In this document: positions 8,917 to 16,901 of the stretch, in pieces
How positions within the stretch are numbered: the first letter of the stretch is position 1
How the letters are laid out: every line of letters starts with the position of its first letter
Source: Ornithinibacter aureus
Lineage (GTDB): Bacteria > Actinomycetota > Actinomycetes > Actinomycetales > Dermatophilaceae
DNA: 64,000 nt
Assembly: GCF_009858245.1 (NCBI RefSeq)
Contig: NZ_VMSB01000001.1
Coordinates: 1,612,001-1,676,000, forward strand
Direction of reading: 5' to 3'
Position numbers and translations under genes: made by a program
Notes under the pieces: model-generated
Databases searched by the model: none
Told to the model about the DNA's origin: nothing
Seen by the model: the letters and a program-made list of their open reading frames with translations, nothing else

Positions 8917-8954
8917 GAGAGGCCGCCCGCACCAGGTGGTGCAGGCGGCCTCTC
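8917..8954 (-). terminator. Terminator hairpin after rpmG
   Basis: A long GC-rich stem-loop with outer arms GAGAGGCCGCC and GGCGGCCTCTC lies ~20 bp downstream of the rpmG stop on its own strand. Confidence 0.75.
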
Positions 8955-8972
8955 GTGGCGGAACCGCTGGTG

Positions 8973-9140
8973 TCAGCGGGTCTCGCGGTGGGGCGTGTGG
9001 TGCTTGCAGCGCGGGCAGAACTTCGCCAGGTCGAGACGCTCGGGGTCGTTCCGGCGGTTCTTCTTGGTGATGTAGTTGCGCTCCTTGCACTCCGTGCACG
9101 CCAGGGTGATCTTGGGGCGGACGTCGGTGGCCTTGGCCAT
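8973..9140 (-). CDS. rpmG: 50S ribosomal protein L33
   Basis: A 55-residue L33 with all four zinc-ribbon cysteines: CTEC near residue 15 and CPRC near residue 41. It is therefore the C+ form that uses zinc. [18 protein letters not shown] is the family core. The ATG at 9138-9140 gives the normal length; longer in-frame extensions were rejected. tRNA-Met and tRNA-Thr lie upstream on the same strand, a recurrent arrangement in actinobacteria. Confidence 0.97.
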   Translation of the reverse strand: MAKATDVRPKITLACTECKERNYITKKNRRNDPERLDLAKFCPRCKHHTPHRETR

Positions 9141-9265
9141 GGGGGCAACCTGCTCTCGGGAAAAGTGATTCGATCGTCGGGCGTCGCGCGGAGGCACGAT
9201 TGCACGCGCGACACCAGCACAACAGGATACGCGGCTACGGGCATTCCCCGAAATCGCGGCCTTGG

Positions 9266-9339
9266 TAGCGGGAGCGGGGCTCGATCCCGCGACCTCACGA
9301 TTATGAGTCGTGCGCTCTAACCAGCTGAGCTACCCCGCC
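9266..9339 (-). tRNA. tRNA-Met (anticodon CAT)
   Basis: A 74-nt cloverleaf. The acceptor is GGCGGGG with TCCCGCT (two G-U pairs), discriminator A, D arm GCTCAGCTGGTTAGAGC, anticodon loop CTCATAA and T stem GCGGG/CCCGC. The acceptor is fully paired and the T loop is not initiator-like, so this is elongator tRNA-Met. Confidence 0.95.
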
Positions 9340-9388
9340 AGGGGTTCGATCCGTAGCCAACCACGAGGGCAGGCCCCGGCCGGACCGG

Positions 9389-9461
9389 AGCCCCCTGTCG
9401 GAATCGAACCGACGACCTTTTCCTTACCATGGAAACGCTCTGCCGACTGAGCTAAGGGGGC
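9389..9461 (-). tRNA. tRNA-Thr (anticodon GGT)
   Basis: A 73-nt cloverleaf with acceptor GCCCCCT/AGGGGGC, discriminator T, anticodon stem TTTCC/GGAAA around loop ATGGTAA, and T loop TTCGATT. It is ~50 bp from tRNA-Met on the same strand. Confidence 0.96.
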
Positions 9462-9508
9462 GTGCGCTACCAGCGGAGACCGCCGGGCGCCACGGAGACA
9501 GTACACGC

Positions 9509-10300
9509 TCAGGATCGGTCCAGTGAAATCCTCGCCTCGACGAGGGACGGGCCGTACCAGGTGATGCGCCTGCCCGACACCAAACGCGTCGGCAGTCGCT
9601 CGAGAACCTCGGGCCCGTCAGCGGTCGTGAACACGTACGGCTCGTCCGGCAACAGCACGAGGTCCGCCACCGAAGGATAGTCGAAGGCCACCGGTTCGAG
9701 CCCCGGATAGCGGCCGGTCGCCCCGGCCGTCACGACCTCGAGCCCGGTGCGCGCCAACAGGTCTGCCGTGAACGTCGGACGCCCGATGACCATCCACGGA
9801 TCACGCCAGATCGGCACGACGACGCGGGCCGTCGGCGCGGGCACCGGCCCGCTCCAGGCCCGGTCCGCCTCCGCCAGCCAGGCGGGGTCCCTCCCCAGCC
9901 CGATGACATCACGCAGCAGGCGCCGGATCGAGGCGATCGAGGCGGGAACGGTCTCGATGTCGGTGACCCAGACGGGCATGCCGCGCTCACGCAACCGGCG
10001 CACGTCCAGTTCGCGGTTCTCCTCCTTGTTGGCGACGACGAGGTCGGGCTGCAGGGCGGCGATGGCGGCGAGATCCGGGTTCTTCGTGCCGCGCACCCGC
10101 CCGACCCCGCGGGCGTCGAGGTCAGCGGGGTGGGTGCACCAGTCGGTGGCACCGACGAGCCGGTCGGGCACGGTGACGGCGAGCGCCTCCGTCAGCGACG
10201 GGACGAGGGAGACGATGCGCTCGATGCGATCGGGCAGGGCGATGTCCTGCCGCAGGTCGTCACGCAGGGTTCGCGTCAAGCGCAGGCGACGACCCGGCAT
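9509..10300 (-). CDS. Helical-backbone metal receptor (BtuF-like) protein
   Basis: A ~263-residue protein of the PF01497 periplasmic-binding fold, which binds corrinoids or ferric chelates. The family marks RIERIVSLVPSLTEALAV at the start and LVGATDWCTHP are followed by NPDLAAIAALQPDLVVANKEEN. There is no signal peptide or lipobox, so the protein appears cytosolic, unlike transport-linked members, and no ABC genes are nearby. The start is uncertain. The ATG at 10300 has a GAGGG motif upstream; in-frame starts at 10321 and 10342 would add a short MPGHEGRMPG-like repeat. Confidence 0.75.
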   Translation of the reverse strand: MPGRRLRLTRTLRDDLRQDIALPDRIERIVSLVPSLTEALAVTVPDRLVGATDWCTHPADLDARGVGRVRGTKNPDLAAIAALQPDLVVANKEENRELDVRRLRERGMPVWVTDIETVPASIASIRRLLRDVIGLGRDPAWLAEADRAWSGPVPAPTARVVVPIWRDPWMVIGRPTFTADLLARTGLEVVTAGATGRYPGLEPVAFDYPSVADLVLLPDEPYVFTTADGPEVLERLPTRLVSGRRITWYGPSLVEARISLDRS

Positions 10301-10356
10301 CCGACCCTCGTGACCCGGCATCCGGCCGTCGCCGGGGGGCACCGTGTCGGGGCGGG

Positions 10357-11118
10357 TCAGCGCGGCGCCATCCGCAGCGCGCCGTCCATGCGGATCGTCT
10401 CGCCGTTGAGGTAGTCGTGGTCGACGATCGCGAGGGCGAGCTTCGCGTACTCCTCCGGGCGGGCGAGTCGCTGCGGAAACGGCACCCCGGCGGCCAACCC
10501 GGCGCGGAACTCGTCGGAAACCGTGGCGAGCATCGGGGTCTCGACGATGCCGGGGGCGATGGTGACGACCCGGATGCCGTACTGGGCGAGGTCGCGAGCG
10601 GCCGGCAGCGTGAGCCCGACGATGCCGCCCTTGGACGAGCTGTAGGCGGCCTGGCCGACCTGACCGTCAAACGCGGCGATGCTCGCGGTGTTGATGACGA
10701 CACCGCGCTGCCCGTCGGCGTCGGGCTCGGTCTGGGCGATCGCCTCGGCGGCGAGCGCCATGACGGTGAACGACCCGACGAGGTTGATCTCGACGACCTT
10801 GCGGAACAGGGCGAGGTCGTGCACACCCTTGCGGCCGAGGATGCGAGTGGAGGGACCGATGCCGGCGCAGTTGACGACGATGCGCAGGGGCCGCGACGGG
10901 TCGTCGGATGCGACGGCGACGGCGGCGCGGACCTCCTCCTCGGACGTGACGTCGGTCGGCTGGTAGTGCACCCCCTCGACGGATGGCCCCGCCTCGCACG
11001 CGGCGGCGAGGTCGAGGGCGACGACGCGGGAGCCGGCGGCGGCGAGCGCGGCCGCGGTGGCGGCCCCGAGCCCCGAGGCGCCCCCGGTGACGATGGCGGT
11101 GGTGTTCGCGGTCTGCAT
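10357..11118 (-). CDS. Short-chain dehydrogenase/reductase, 3-hydroxyacyl-CoA dehydrogenase-like
   Basis: A 253-residue classical SDR. The NAD-binding motif TGGASGLG is at residues ~10-17, NCAGIG follows the fourth strand, and the catalytic Ser/Tyr/Lys are in NTASIAAFDGQVGQAAYSSS and the following SKGG. The acidic residue in VVALDLA favours NAD over NADP. The overall pattern resembles type II 3-hydroxyacyl-CoA dehydrogenase (fatty acid or branched-chain oxidation), but substrate cannot be fixed from sequence. The ATG at 11116-11118 is preferred over two upstream codons. Confidence 0.85.
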   Translation of the reverse strand: MQTANTTAIVTGGASGLGAATAAALAAAGSRVVALDLAAACEAGPSVEGVHYQPTDVTSEEEVRAAVAVASDDPSRPLRIVVNCAGIGPSTRILGRKGVHDLALFRKVVEINLVGSFTVMALAAEAIAQTEPDADGQRGVVINTASIAAFDGQVGQAAYSSSKGGIVGLTLPAARDLAQYGIRVVTIAPGIVETPMLATVSDEFRAGLAAGVPFPQRLARPEEYAKLALAIVDHDYLNGETIRMDGALRMAPR

Positions 11119-11161
11119 GGTCGCCATCCTGCCAGTCGGTGCCGCCACCTACGGTGGAGCC

Positions 11162-11959
11162 ATGGCACTACGCATCGGTGGACACGTCGACCAGCTCGAC
11201 CCCGTGGCGGAGGCCCTGGCCCGGGGCGCGACCCTGTCCCAGATGTTCCTGGGCGACCCGCAGAGCTACAAGGGCCCGGTCGTGGAGTACGCCGGCGGCG
11301 CCGCCGCACTGCGGGCCGCGGCCGAGGCCGCGGGTGTCGACCTCTACGTGCACGCGCCGTACCCGATCAACGTCGCGTCGACGAACAACCGGATCCGCAT
11401 CCCGGGGCGCAAGCTGCTGCAGCAGCACCTGCACGCCGCTGCCGAGATCGGCGCCAAGGGTGTCGTCGTGCACGGCGGGCACCTCGGCAAGGACGAGGAC
11501 GCCGCGGTCGGTTTCGACAACTGGCGCAAGTGCATCGACGGGCTCGACCTGCCGGTGCCGCTGCTCATCGAGAACACCGCGGGCGGTGACAACGCCATGG
11601 CCCGCCGGCTCGAGGCGATCGCGCGCCTCTGGGACGCGATCGGCGCGGCGTCCGGGGGCGATCGGGTGGGCTTCTGCCTCGACACCTGCCACGCCCACGC
11701 CGGCGGCAACGACCTCGGCGAGGTCGTCGAGCGGGTGCTGGCGATCACCGGCCGGATCGACCTCGTCCACGCCAACGACTCACGCGACACCTTCGACTCG
11801 GGCGCCGACCGGCACACAAACTTCGGGTCAGGGCTCATCGACGGCGCCGAGCTCGCCGACGTCGTGCGGGCCGCGGCCGCGCCGGTGGTCTGCGAGACGC
11901 CCGGTGGCGTCGAGGGTCAGGCTGTCGACATCGCCTGGCTTCGCGCGCGCCTCGGCTGA
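11162..11959 (+). CDS. nfo: Deoxyribonuclease IV (AP endonuclease family 2)
   Basis: A 265-residue TIM-barrel endonuclease that cuts 5' of abasic sites in base-excision repair. Metal-binding residues appear in the expected order: the YVHAPYPINVAS histidine, VVHGGHLG, LLIENTAGG glutamate, FCLDTCHAHAGG, DLVHANDS, the DRHTNFGSG His pair and a terminal VVCETPGG glutamate. All signature positions are present, so the enzyme should be active. It is divergent to the SDR gene and converges with the DinB-like gene, ending one base before it. Confidence 0.93.
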   Translation: MALRIGGHVDQLDPVAEALARGATLSQMFLGDPQSYKGPVVEYAGGAAALRAAAEAAGVDLYVHAPYPINVASTNNRIRIPGRKLLQQHLHAAAEIGAKGVVVHGGHLGKDEDAAVGFDNWRKCIDGLDLPVPLLIENTAGGDNAMARRLEAIARLWDAIGAASGGDRVGFCLDTCHAHAGGNDLGEVVERVLAITGRIDLVHANDSRDTFDSGADRHTNFGSGLIDGAELADVVRAAAAPVVCETPGGVEGQAVDIAWLRARLG

Positions 11960-11960
11960 G

Positions 11961-12482
11961 TCAGGCCGCCCGGCCGAGCACCGCGAGGATCCTGGCCGTC
12001 CGGTCGGCGTCCGGCCCGACGTCCAGGGGGCCCTTGCAGATTCCCTCCGCGTACAGGTGCTCGCCGAACGTCGGCACGACCGCTTCGAGGATGTCGATCT
12101 CCTCGTCACCGAGAGGGGCCACCAGCCCGGCACCGGTCGCGATGTCCCACCGGTGGACTATGAGGTCGAAGCCGTAGAACGTGGTCATCGTCTGCCCGAC
12201 GGTGCTCGGCCCGAAGGGGGTCTCGTAGGCGACGTCGGCGAGGCCGGGCAGCACCTGCGCCACGAGGGCCCGGTGTGCCGCCCACCGCTGTGCCGGGTCC
12301 GCAGTCGTCGGCTCGGGAGCAAGGTCGGTGTGCGCCCGCAGGAAGTCACGCTGCGTGCTCACGACGTGGTCCACGACGTCGCCGACGCTCCAGCCCTCGC
12401 ACGGTGAGGCGGCCAACCAGTTCGGCACGGCATCCACGACGTCGGTGAAGCGGTCGGTCAAGGTGGCATACGTTGGGTTCAT
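11961..12482 (-). CDS. TIGR03086-type DinB/maleylpyruvate-isomerase-fold protein
   Basis: A 173-residue four-helix metalloprotein-like gene. The conserved block SPCEGWSVGDVVDHVVSTQR matches the N-terminal pattern of mycothiol-dependent maleylpyruvate isomerase/DinB families, and the second histidine is in TFYGFDLIVHRWDIATG. Actinobacteria have many such paralogues, mostly uncharacterised. The ATG at 12480-12482 was chosen because the family begins there. It is divergent from the AraC regulator, separated by 33 bp, so the two may share a control region. Confidence 0.8.
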   Translation of the reverse strand: MNPTYATLTDRFTDVVDAVPNWLAASPCEGWSVGDVVDHVVSTQRDFLRAHTDLAPEPTTADPAQRWAAHRALVAQVLPGLADVAYETPFGPSTVGQTMTTFYGFDLIVHRWDIATGAGLVAPLGDEEIDILEAVVPTFGEHLYAEGICKGPLDVGPDADRTARILAVLGRAA

Positions 12483-12515
12483 GCTGCGACGGTACGAGCG
12501 CGGGCGGGCCGGCAC

Positions 12516-13346
12516 TTGACCAAACCCGACACACCGCTCGACGACGTCGAACGCGCGCACCTCGTCGACCCGACCGACACCACCTACGCGATCGACCGGT
12601 TCGCGCCCTCCCCCGACGTCGTCGATCTCGTGCGTCGGCACTGGGTGCCGGTGTGGCACCTCCCCGAGGGCGAGTCCTCGGAGCAGGCGGTCCTGCAGTA
12701 CCCCGTGTGCCTGGTGGTCGTCGCCCACGACTACGCACGCTTCTACGGCGTCCAGTCAGGGCTCTCGCGAACCACGCTGGTCGGCACGGGCTGGGCCGCT
12801 GGGGTCATGCTGCAGCCCGGCGCGGGACGGCTGCTCCTGGGCCGGGACGTGTCGACCGTGACCGACAGGCATCTCGAGCTCTCGGACGTCCTCGGCAGTC
12901 AGGTCGTCTCGGACGTCCGCGCCGCCATGACCGACCCGCAGGACCCCGGATGCCGTCGCGAGGCGGCCGACAGCCTCGAGGCCGTGATCCGCGCCCACCT
13001 CCCGCTCGACGACGAAGGACGGCTCGTCAACGACCTCGTCGACCACATCGAGCACGACCCCTCGGTCCGGCAGGTCTCGCAGGTGTGCGACCGGTTCGGG
13101 CTCAGCGAGCGCGCACTCCAGCGGCTCACCCGACGACGGCTGGGCCTGACGCCGAAGTGGCTCATCCAGCGTCGTCGGCTCCACGAGGCCAGCGAGCGGC
13201 TGCGCGCCGGCCCAGGAGACCTCGCCGCCATCGCCCACGACCTCGGGTACGCCGACCAGGCGCACTTCACCCGTGACTTCCGGCGCGTGACAGGGATGAC
13301 GCCGGGCGGTTTCGCGCGCCGGTTCGCTGCCGGCGCAGATGCCTGA
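12516..13346 (+). CDS. AraC-family transcriptional regulator
   Basis: A 276-residue regulator with an N-terminal DUF6597-like sensing domain and a C-terminal AraC double helix-turn-helix: VSQVCDRFGLSERALQRLTR, then LAAIAHDLGYADQAHFTRDF, with the family end FRRVTGMTPGGFARRF. The apparent start is TTG at 12516, with no better ATG in frame. Its promoter region is shared with the divergent DinB-like gene, a plausible target. The effector is unknown. Confidence 0.87.
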   Translation: MTKPDTPLDDVERAHLVDPTDTTYAIDRFAPSPDVVDLVRRHWVPVWHLPEGESSEQAVLQYPVCLVVVAHDYARFYGVQSGLSRTTLVGTGWAAGVMLQPGAGRLLLGRDVSTVTDRHLELSDVLGSQVVSDVRAAMTDPQDPGCRREAADSLEAVIRAHLPLDDEGRLVNDLVDHIEHDPSVRQVSQVCDRFGLSERALQRLTRRRLGLTPKWLIQRRRLHEASERLRAGPGDLAAIAHDLGYADQAHFTRDFRRVTGMTPGGFARRFAAGADA

Positions 13347-13393
13347 CACGTCGGTGACAGGGCGACGTCAGGGGCCCACCGCACGGTGGGGCC

Positions 13394-13912
13394 ATGACGG
13401 CGAACACTGCCGGGCTGCCCGGCATCCACCTGCACATCCGAACCCTGGCCGCCGGGGACCACGACACCCGCACCACGATCATGTCCGGCATGTCGCTGCA
13501 CTCGCGCGTCGCCCGCTACCACACCGGGCTCCCCCACCTGACTCCGCGGATGCTGCGCCACCTCACCGACGTCGCACCGGGGCGACACGTTGCCCTCGTC
13601 GCGGAGCAGGACGGCCCCCCCGGTCGGCATCGTGCGCTGGGTGCGCGAGGACGAGACGACGGCCGAGATCGCCCTCGAGGTCGTGGACGCGGCCCACGGA
13701 CGCGGCGTCGGTCGGGCGCTGCTCGCCGCCGCGCGGGCGAGCGCCGTCGAGGCAGGGATCGAGCGGTTGGTCGCCTACGTCACCGCGGACAACCGCCCCG
13801 TGCACCGGTGGCTCAGCCGTCACGCGGCGCACCGCGAGGACGACCGGTTCGACATCGCGCTGCCGGAAAAACTCGCTGAGCCGAACCGTGCTCTTCGTGG
13901 TTCGATGGACGA
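13394..13912 (+). pseudogene. GNAT N-acetyltransferase, frameshifted at a C7 run
   Basis: The N-terminal half (from ATG 13394, ending in VALVAEQDGPP) and the acetyl-CoA-binding half (VGIVRWVREDETTAEIALEV and HGRGVGRALLAA) lie in different frames. They join cleanly if one C is removed from the seven-C run at 13615-13621. HGRGVGRALL is the GNAT P-loop-like R/Q-x-x-G-x-G/A motif. After the shift the reading continues without a stop into the next gene, so the 3' end also looks decayed. It could be a true pseudogene, slippage-controlled, or a sequencing error. Confidence 0.75.
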
Positions 13913-16864
13913 ATGCGCGCCAGCCTCCTGGGGCCACTCCGTGTCGAGACCGCCGACGGTTCGCAACTGCCCTCCGGCGGCCGACCCCGCGCCCTCCTCG
14001 CGGCCCTCCTGCTCCGGCGAGGGCGCCCCGTCCCGGCTGATGTCCTTCTCGAGCTCGTCTGGTCCGAGCAGGCAGCCAGCCTCGACGTCGCCGCCGTGCA
14101 CACTGTCGTCGCACGCCTCCGGCGTCAGTTCGGGGCCGAGCTGATTGCTCGCGAACACGCGGGCTACCTGGTGCCCGACGCGGTGCGAACCGATGTCGAC
14201 GAGGTCCTGCTGCATCGCTCACAGGCCAAGGCCTGTGCCGCGCAGAACGACTGGTCGGGGCGCCGAGAGGCCGACCGGGCAGCCCTGGGCCAGTGGACCG
14301 GGCCGGTCGCCCTCGAGGGAGTGCGCGACGACCTCGTCCTCGTCGAACGGGCGCGGCTCGGCGACCTGCGTCGGGCCCTGCTCGACGACCTCGCGGCCTC
14401 GCTGCTCGACGACCCGGGCGGCGACCCGGACGAGGCTCACGACCTCGCCCTCGAGCTCATGGCCGGTGACCCCCTCGACGAGGGAGCCGCGGCCCTGGGC
14501 ATGCGCTCGGCCCAGCGGCTGGGCCGACAGGCCGAGGCCTTGTCGATCTACACGAGGATCCGCCGAGACCTGCGCGAGGAGCTGGGCATCGACCCCGGTC
14601 GCGCCCTGACCGAGCTGCACGGCCGAGTGCTCGCACAGGCCCCGGACCAGGTCCCGGCCCACGAGCCCCTCGGGGGACCAGCCGTGCCCCGTGACGTCGT
14701 GCTGCACCCCGCGCGCATCCTGCCGGCGCCCCGCACCCCGACGGTCGGCCGCCGCGCGGACCTCGAGTCGGCTCTCGGTGCGCTCTCCGCGGGCCACCGG
14801 CTCATCACGGTGACCGGACCGGCCGGGGTCGGCAAGTCGCGCCTGCTCGCCGAGATCGGGGCGGCGCTGCGACTGAGTGAACCGGACATCTACCACGTCG
14901 TGCTCGAGCCCCACGCCGAGCTGTCCGCCGGGGCGCTCGCGCTCGTCGTCGGGTCGATGAGCGGGTTGCCGATGGACGGCAAGGACCCGGTCCGCCAGCT
15001 CGCGGAGTCGCTCGAGCACGAGCAGGCCGTCATCCTCGTCGACGAGGCCGAGTGGGCCCTGTCGGGAGCGGCCGAGATCGCAAGGGCGCTGCTCGACCGG
15101 TGCCCCGGCATCCGGCTCGTGATCACCTCGCGCACGCCGATCGGGATCCTCGGGGAGCGCCTCGTCGTGCTCGACTCGTTGACCGTCCCCGCGCCCGGCG
15201 CCTCACGCGAGGAGGTCTGCTCGGCGGCGGCCGTGCAGCTGCTGGCCTCCCGGCTTGCCGACCGCGGGACCGAGCGTGCCGCCGACCTCGTGGCGTGTCC
15301 GGAGCAGGACCTGCAGACCTTGGCCGAGGTCGCGCGGCGGCTCGATGGCCTCCCCCTCGCCCTGGAGCTGGCCGCCGGGCGCTCCCCCGACGGCGACCTC
15401 GACCGGTTGCTCGACCTCGTGGCCGCACCGTTGGACCTCGTGGCCGACGAGGTGGACCGCGAGCGGCGCCACCAGTCGCTGCGTGAGGCCATCGGCTGGA
15501 GCATCGACCGGCTGTCACCCGGTGAGCGCCGGGCGCTGGCGAGGCTGTCGGTGTTCGTCGGGACGTTCACGCGGGGAGCGGCACTCGCGGTGATCGCCTC
15601 CCCCGAGGCCGACGTGCAGCTGCGTGCCCTCGTCCGGGGCAACCTCGTGCACGCTGCGCACACGGCCAGAGGTCAGGGCCTGGGCCTGCTGACCACGGTG
15701 CGCGATGCCGCCCGGGAGGTGCTCGGCGACCTCGGCGAACACGGGAGCGCTCAGCGACGGCACCGGGAGTGGTACGCGGCACGCTGGCGTGGGGCGCACT
15801 TGAGCGACACCCTCATCGAGGACGTCGGCCTGACCCAGGAGGACCACCTCGCCGCGCTCGACGGTGCCCTGTCCGCCGGTGACACCGGGTCGGCCGTCGA
15901 CCTCGGCCTGGCGCTGTTCCGCCGCTGGCAGTTCACCGAGGCGGTCGCGACCGCTTCGCCCTGGATGGACCAGCTCTCGCGGATGCCGGGGCTCACCGAC
16001 GCCCAGAGCGCCCGTCTCGCCGTGGCGCGTACCGCGATCTCGCACGTGCGCCAGTGGGAGGACACCGACGTCCCCGGCATGATGCAGTCGCTGCGCGCTG
16101 ACCCCGACTGGTCGATCATGTTGTGCATCACCGAGTCCATCGCTGCGTACACGGCTGGGGAGCACACCCGCGCCGTGGCCATGGCCGAGCTGGCCCTGGA
16201 CGCGTCTCGGACCGAGGCCCCGCATCATCTTCCCGAGTCGCTGGCCGTCATGGCGGTGATGGACGGCGTCGCCGGGAACCACGAGGCAGCCACCGCGCAC
16301 GTCGAGGAGGCTCGCGCCCGGATCGGGCCGCACCCCTCGGCGGTGCATCTCGTGACGGTCGTCCCCAAGCTCGCCCTCGCCATGCTGGATGCCGGGCGCC
16401 CGGACGTCGCGCTCGACCTGCTGACGCGCGCTGCGGATGGAGCGCAGTCGCGCTTCGGCATCCAGCCCACAACGACGACCGTGGTCAACCTGGGGTGGGC
16501 GGCCCTGGGCGCGGGACGACCAGAGGAGGCGTTCGGCTGGTTCACCCGAGGGCTGCACCGGGAGGGTGCGTGGAGCCCGGTCTTCGCGGAGGCTGCGGCC
16601 GGCGTCGGGTGCGCCGGTGTCGCGACGCGCTGGGAGCACGGCCCAGCGGTGCTCCTCGCCGCCGACCGCCTGCTCGCGACGTCGGCGATCCAGCTGTCGG
16701 GGAGCCTGGCCGAGCACGTGGAGAGCGCACGCGGTGACGTGCCCTGGCCCCCCGACACGCCCCTGTCGAGCCTGCCCGTCGATGTCGTCGCGCATAGGGT
16801 GCTGCAGCTCGCGGCCGGCCACGCGGCGGCGCTGAGCTCGGAGCCCGAGAACGCCTCGGTGTAG
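13913..16864 (+). CDS. BTAD/AfsR-type regulator with AAA/NB-ARC-like ATPase
   Basis: A 983-residue regulator. Residues ~1-90 form a winged-helix DNA-binding domain starting MRASLLGPLRVETADG. Residues ~95-240 form a bacterial transcriptional activation domain (ALEGVRDDLVLVERARLGDL, DPLDEGAAALGMRSAQRLGR). Next comes a P-loop ATPase with Walker A GPAGVGKS at residues 302-309 and ILVDEAEWAL as Walker B, then a GLPLALELAAG helical segment and a TPR-like C-terminus. The architecture is that of AfsR/SARP family activators of secondary metabolism and stress genes. No biosynthetic cluster is adjacent, so its target is unknown. Confidence 0.9.
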   Translation: MRASLLGPLRVETADGSQLPSGGRPRALLAALLLRRGRPVPADVLLELVWSEQAASLDVAAVHTVVARLRRQFGAELIAREHAGYLVPDAVRTDVDEVLLHRSQAKACAAQNDWSGRREADRAALGQWTGPVALEGVRDDLVLVERARLGDLRRALLDDLAASLLDDPGGDPDEAHDLALELMAGDPLDEGAAALGMRSAQRLGRQAEALSIYTRIRRDLREELGIDPGRALTELHGRVLAQAPDQVPAHEPLGGPAVPRDVVLHPARILPAPRTPTVGRRADLESALGALSAGHRLITVTGPAGVGKSRLLAEIGAALRLSEPDIYHVVLEPHAELSAGALALVVGSMSGLPMDGKDPVRQLAESLEHEQAVILVDEAEWALSGAAEIARALLDRCPGIRLVITSRTPIGILGERLVVLDSLTVPAPGASREEVCSAAAVQLLASRLADRGTERAADLVACPEQDLQTLAEVARRLDGLPLALELAAGRSPDGDLDRLLDLVAAPLDLVADEVDRERRHQSLREAIGWSIDRLSPGERRALARLSVFVGTFTRGAALAVIASPEADVQLRALVRGNLVHAAHTARGQGLGLLTTVRDAAREVLGDLGEHGSAQRRHREWYAARWRGAHLSDTLIEDVGLTQEDHLAALDGALSAGDTGSAVDLGLALFRRWQFTEAVATASPWMDQLSRMPGLTDAQSARLAVARTAISHVRQWEDTDVPGMMQSLRADPDWSIMLCITESIAAYTAGEHTRAVAMAELALDASRTEAPHHLPESLAVMAVMDGVAGNHEAATAHVEEARARIGPHPSAVHLVTVVPKLALAMLDAGRPDVALDLLTRAADGAQSRFGIQPTTTTVVNLGWAALGAGRPEEAFGWFTRGLHREGAWSPVFAEAAAGVGCAGVATRWEHGPAVLLAADRLLATSAIQLSGSLAEHVESARGDVPWPPDTPLSSLPVDVVAHRVLQLAAGHAAALSSEPENASV

Positions 16865-16901
16865 TCGGGATGACCGAGCCTGCCTCAGGGCAGGTGCAGC
16901 C

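Noticed and set aside
13590-14144. Separate acetyltransferase gene starting at 13590 and overlapping the BTAD regulator by 230 bp
   Set aside because: Its first codons are out-of-frame sequence of the upstream half and its last ~75 codons are a shadow of the regulator. It is the second half of a frameshifted gene.
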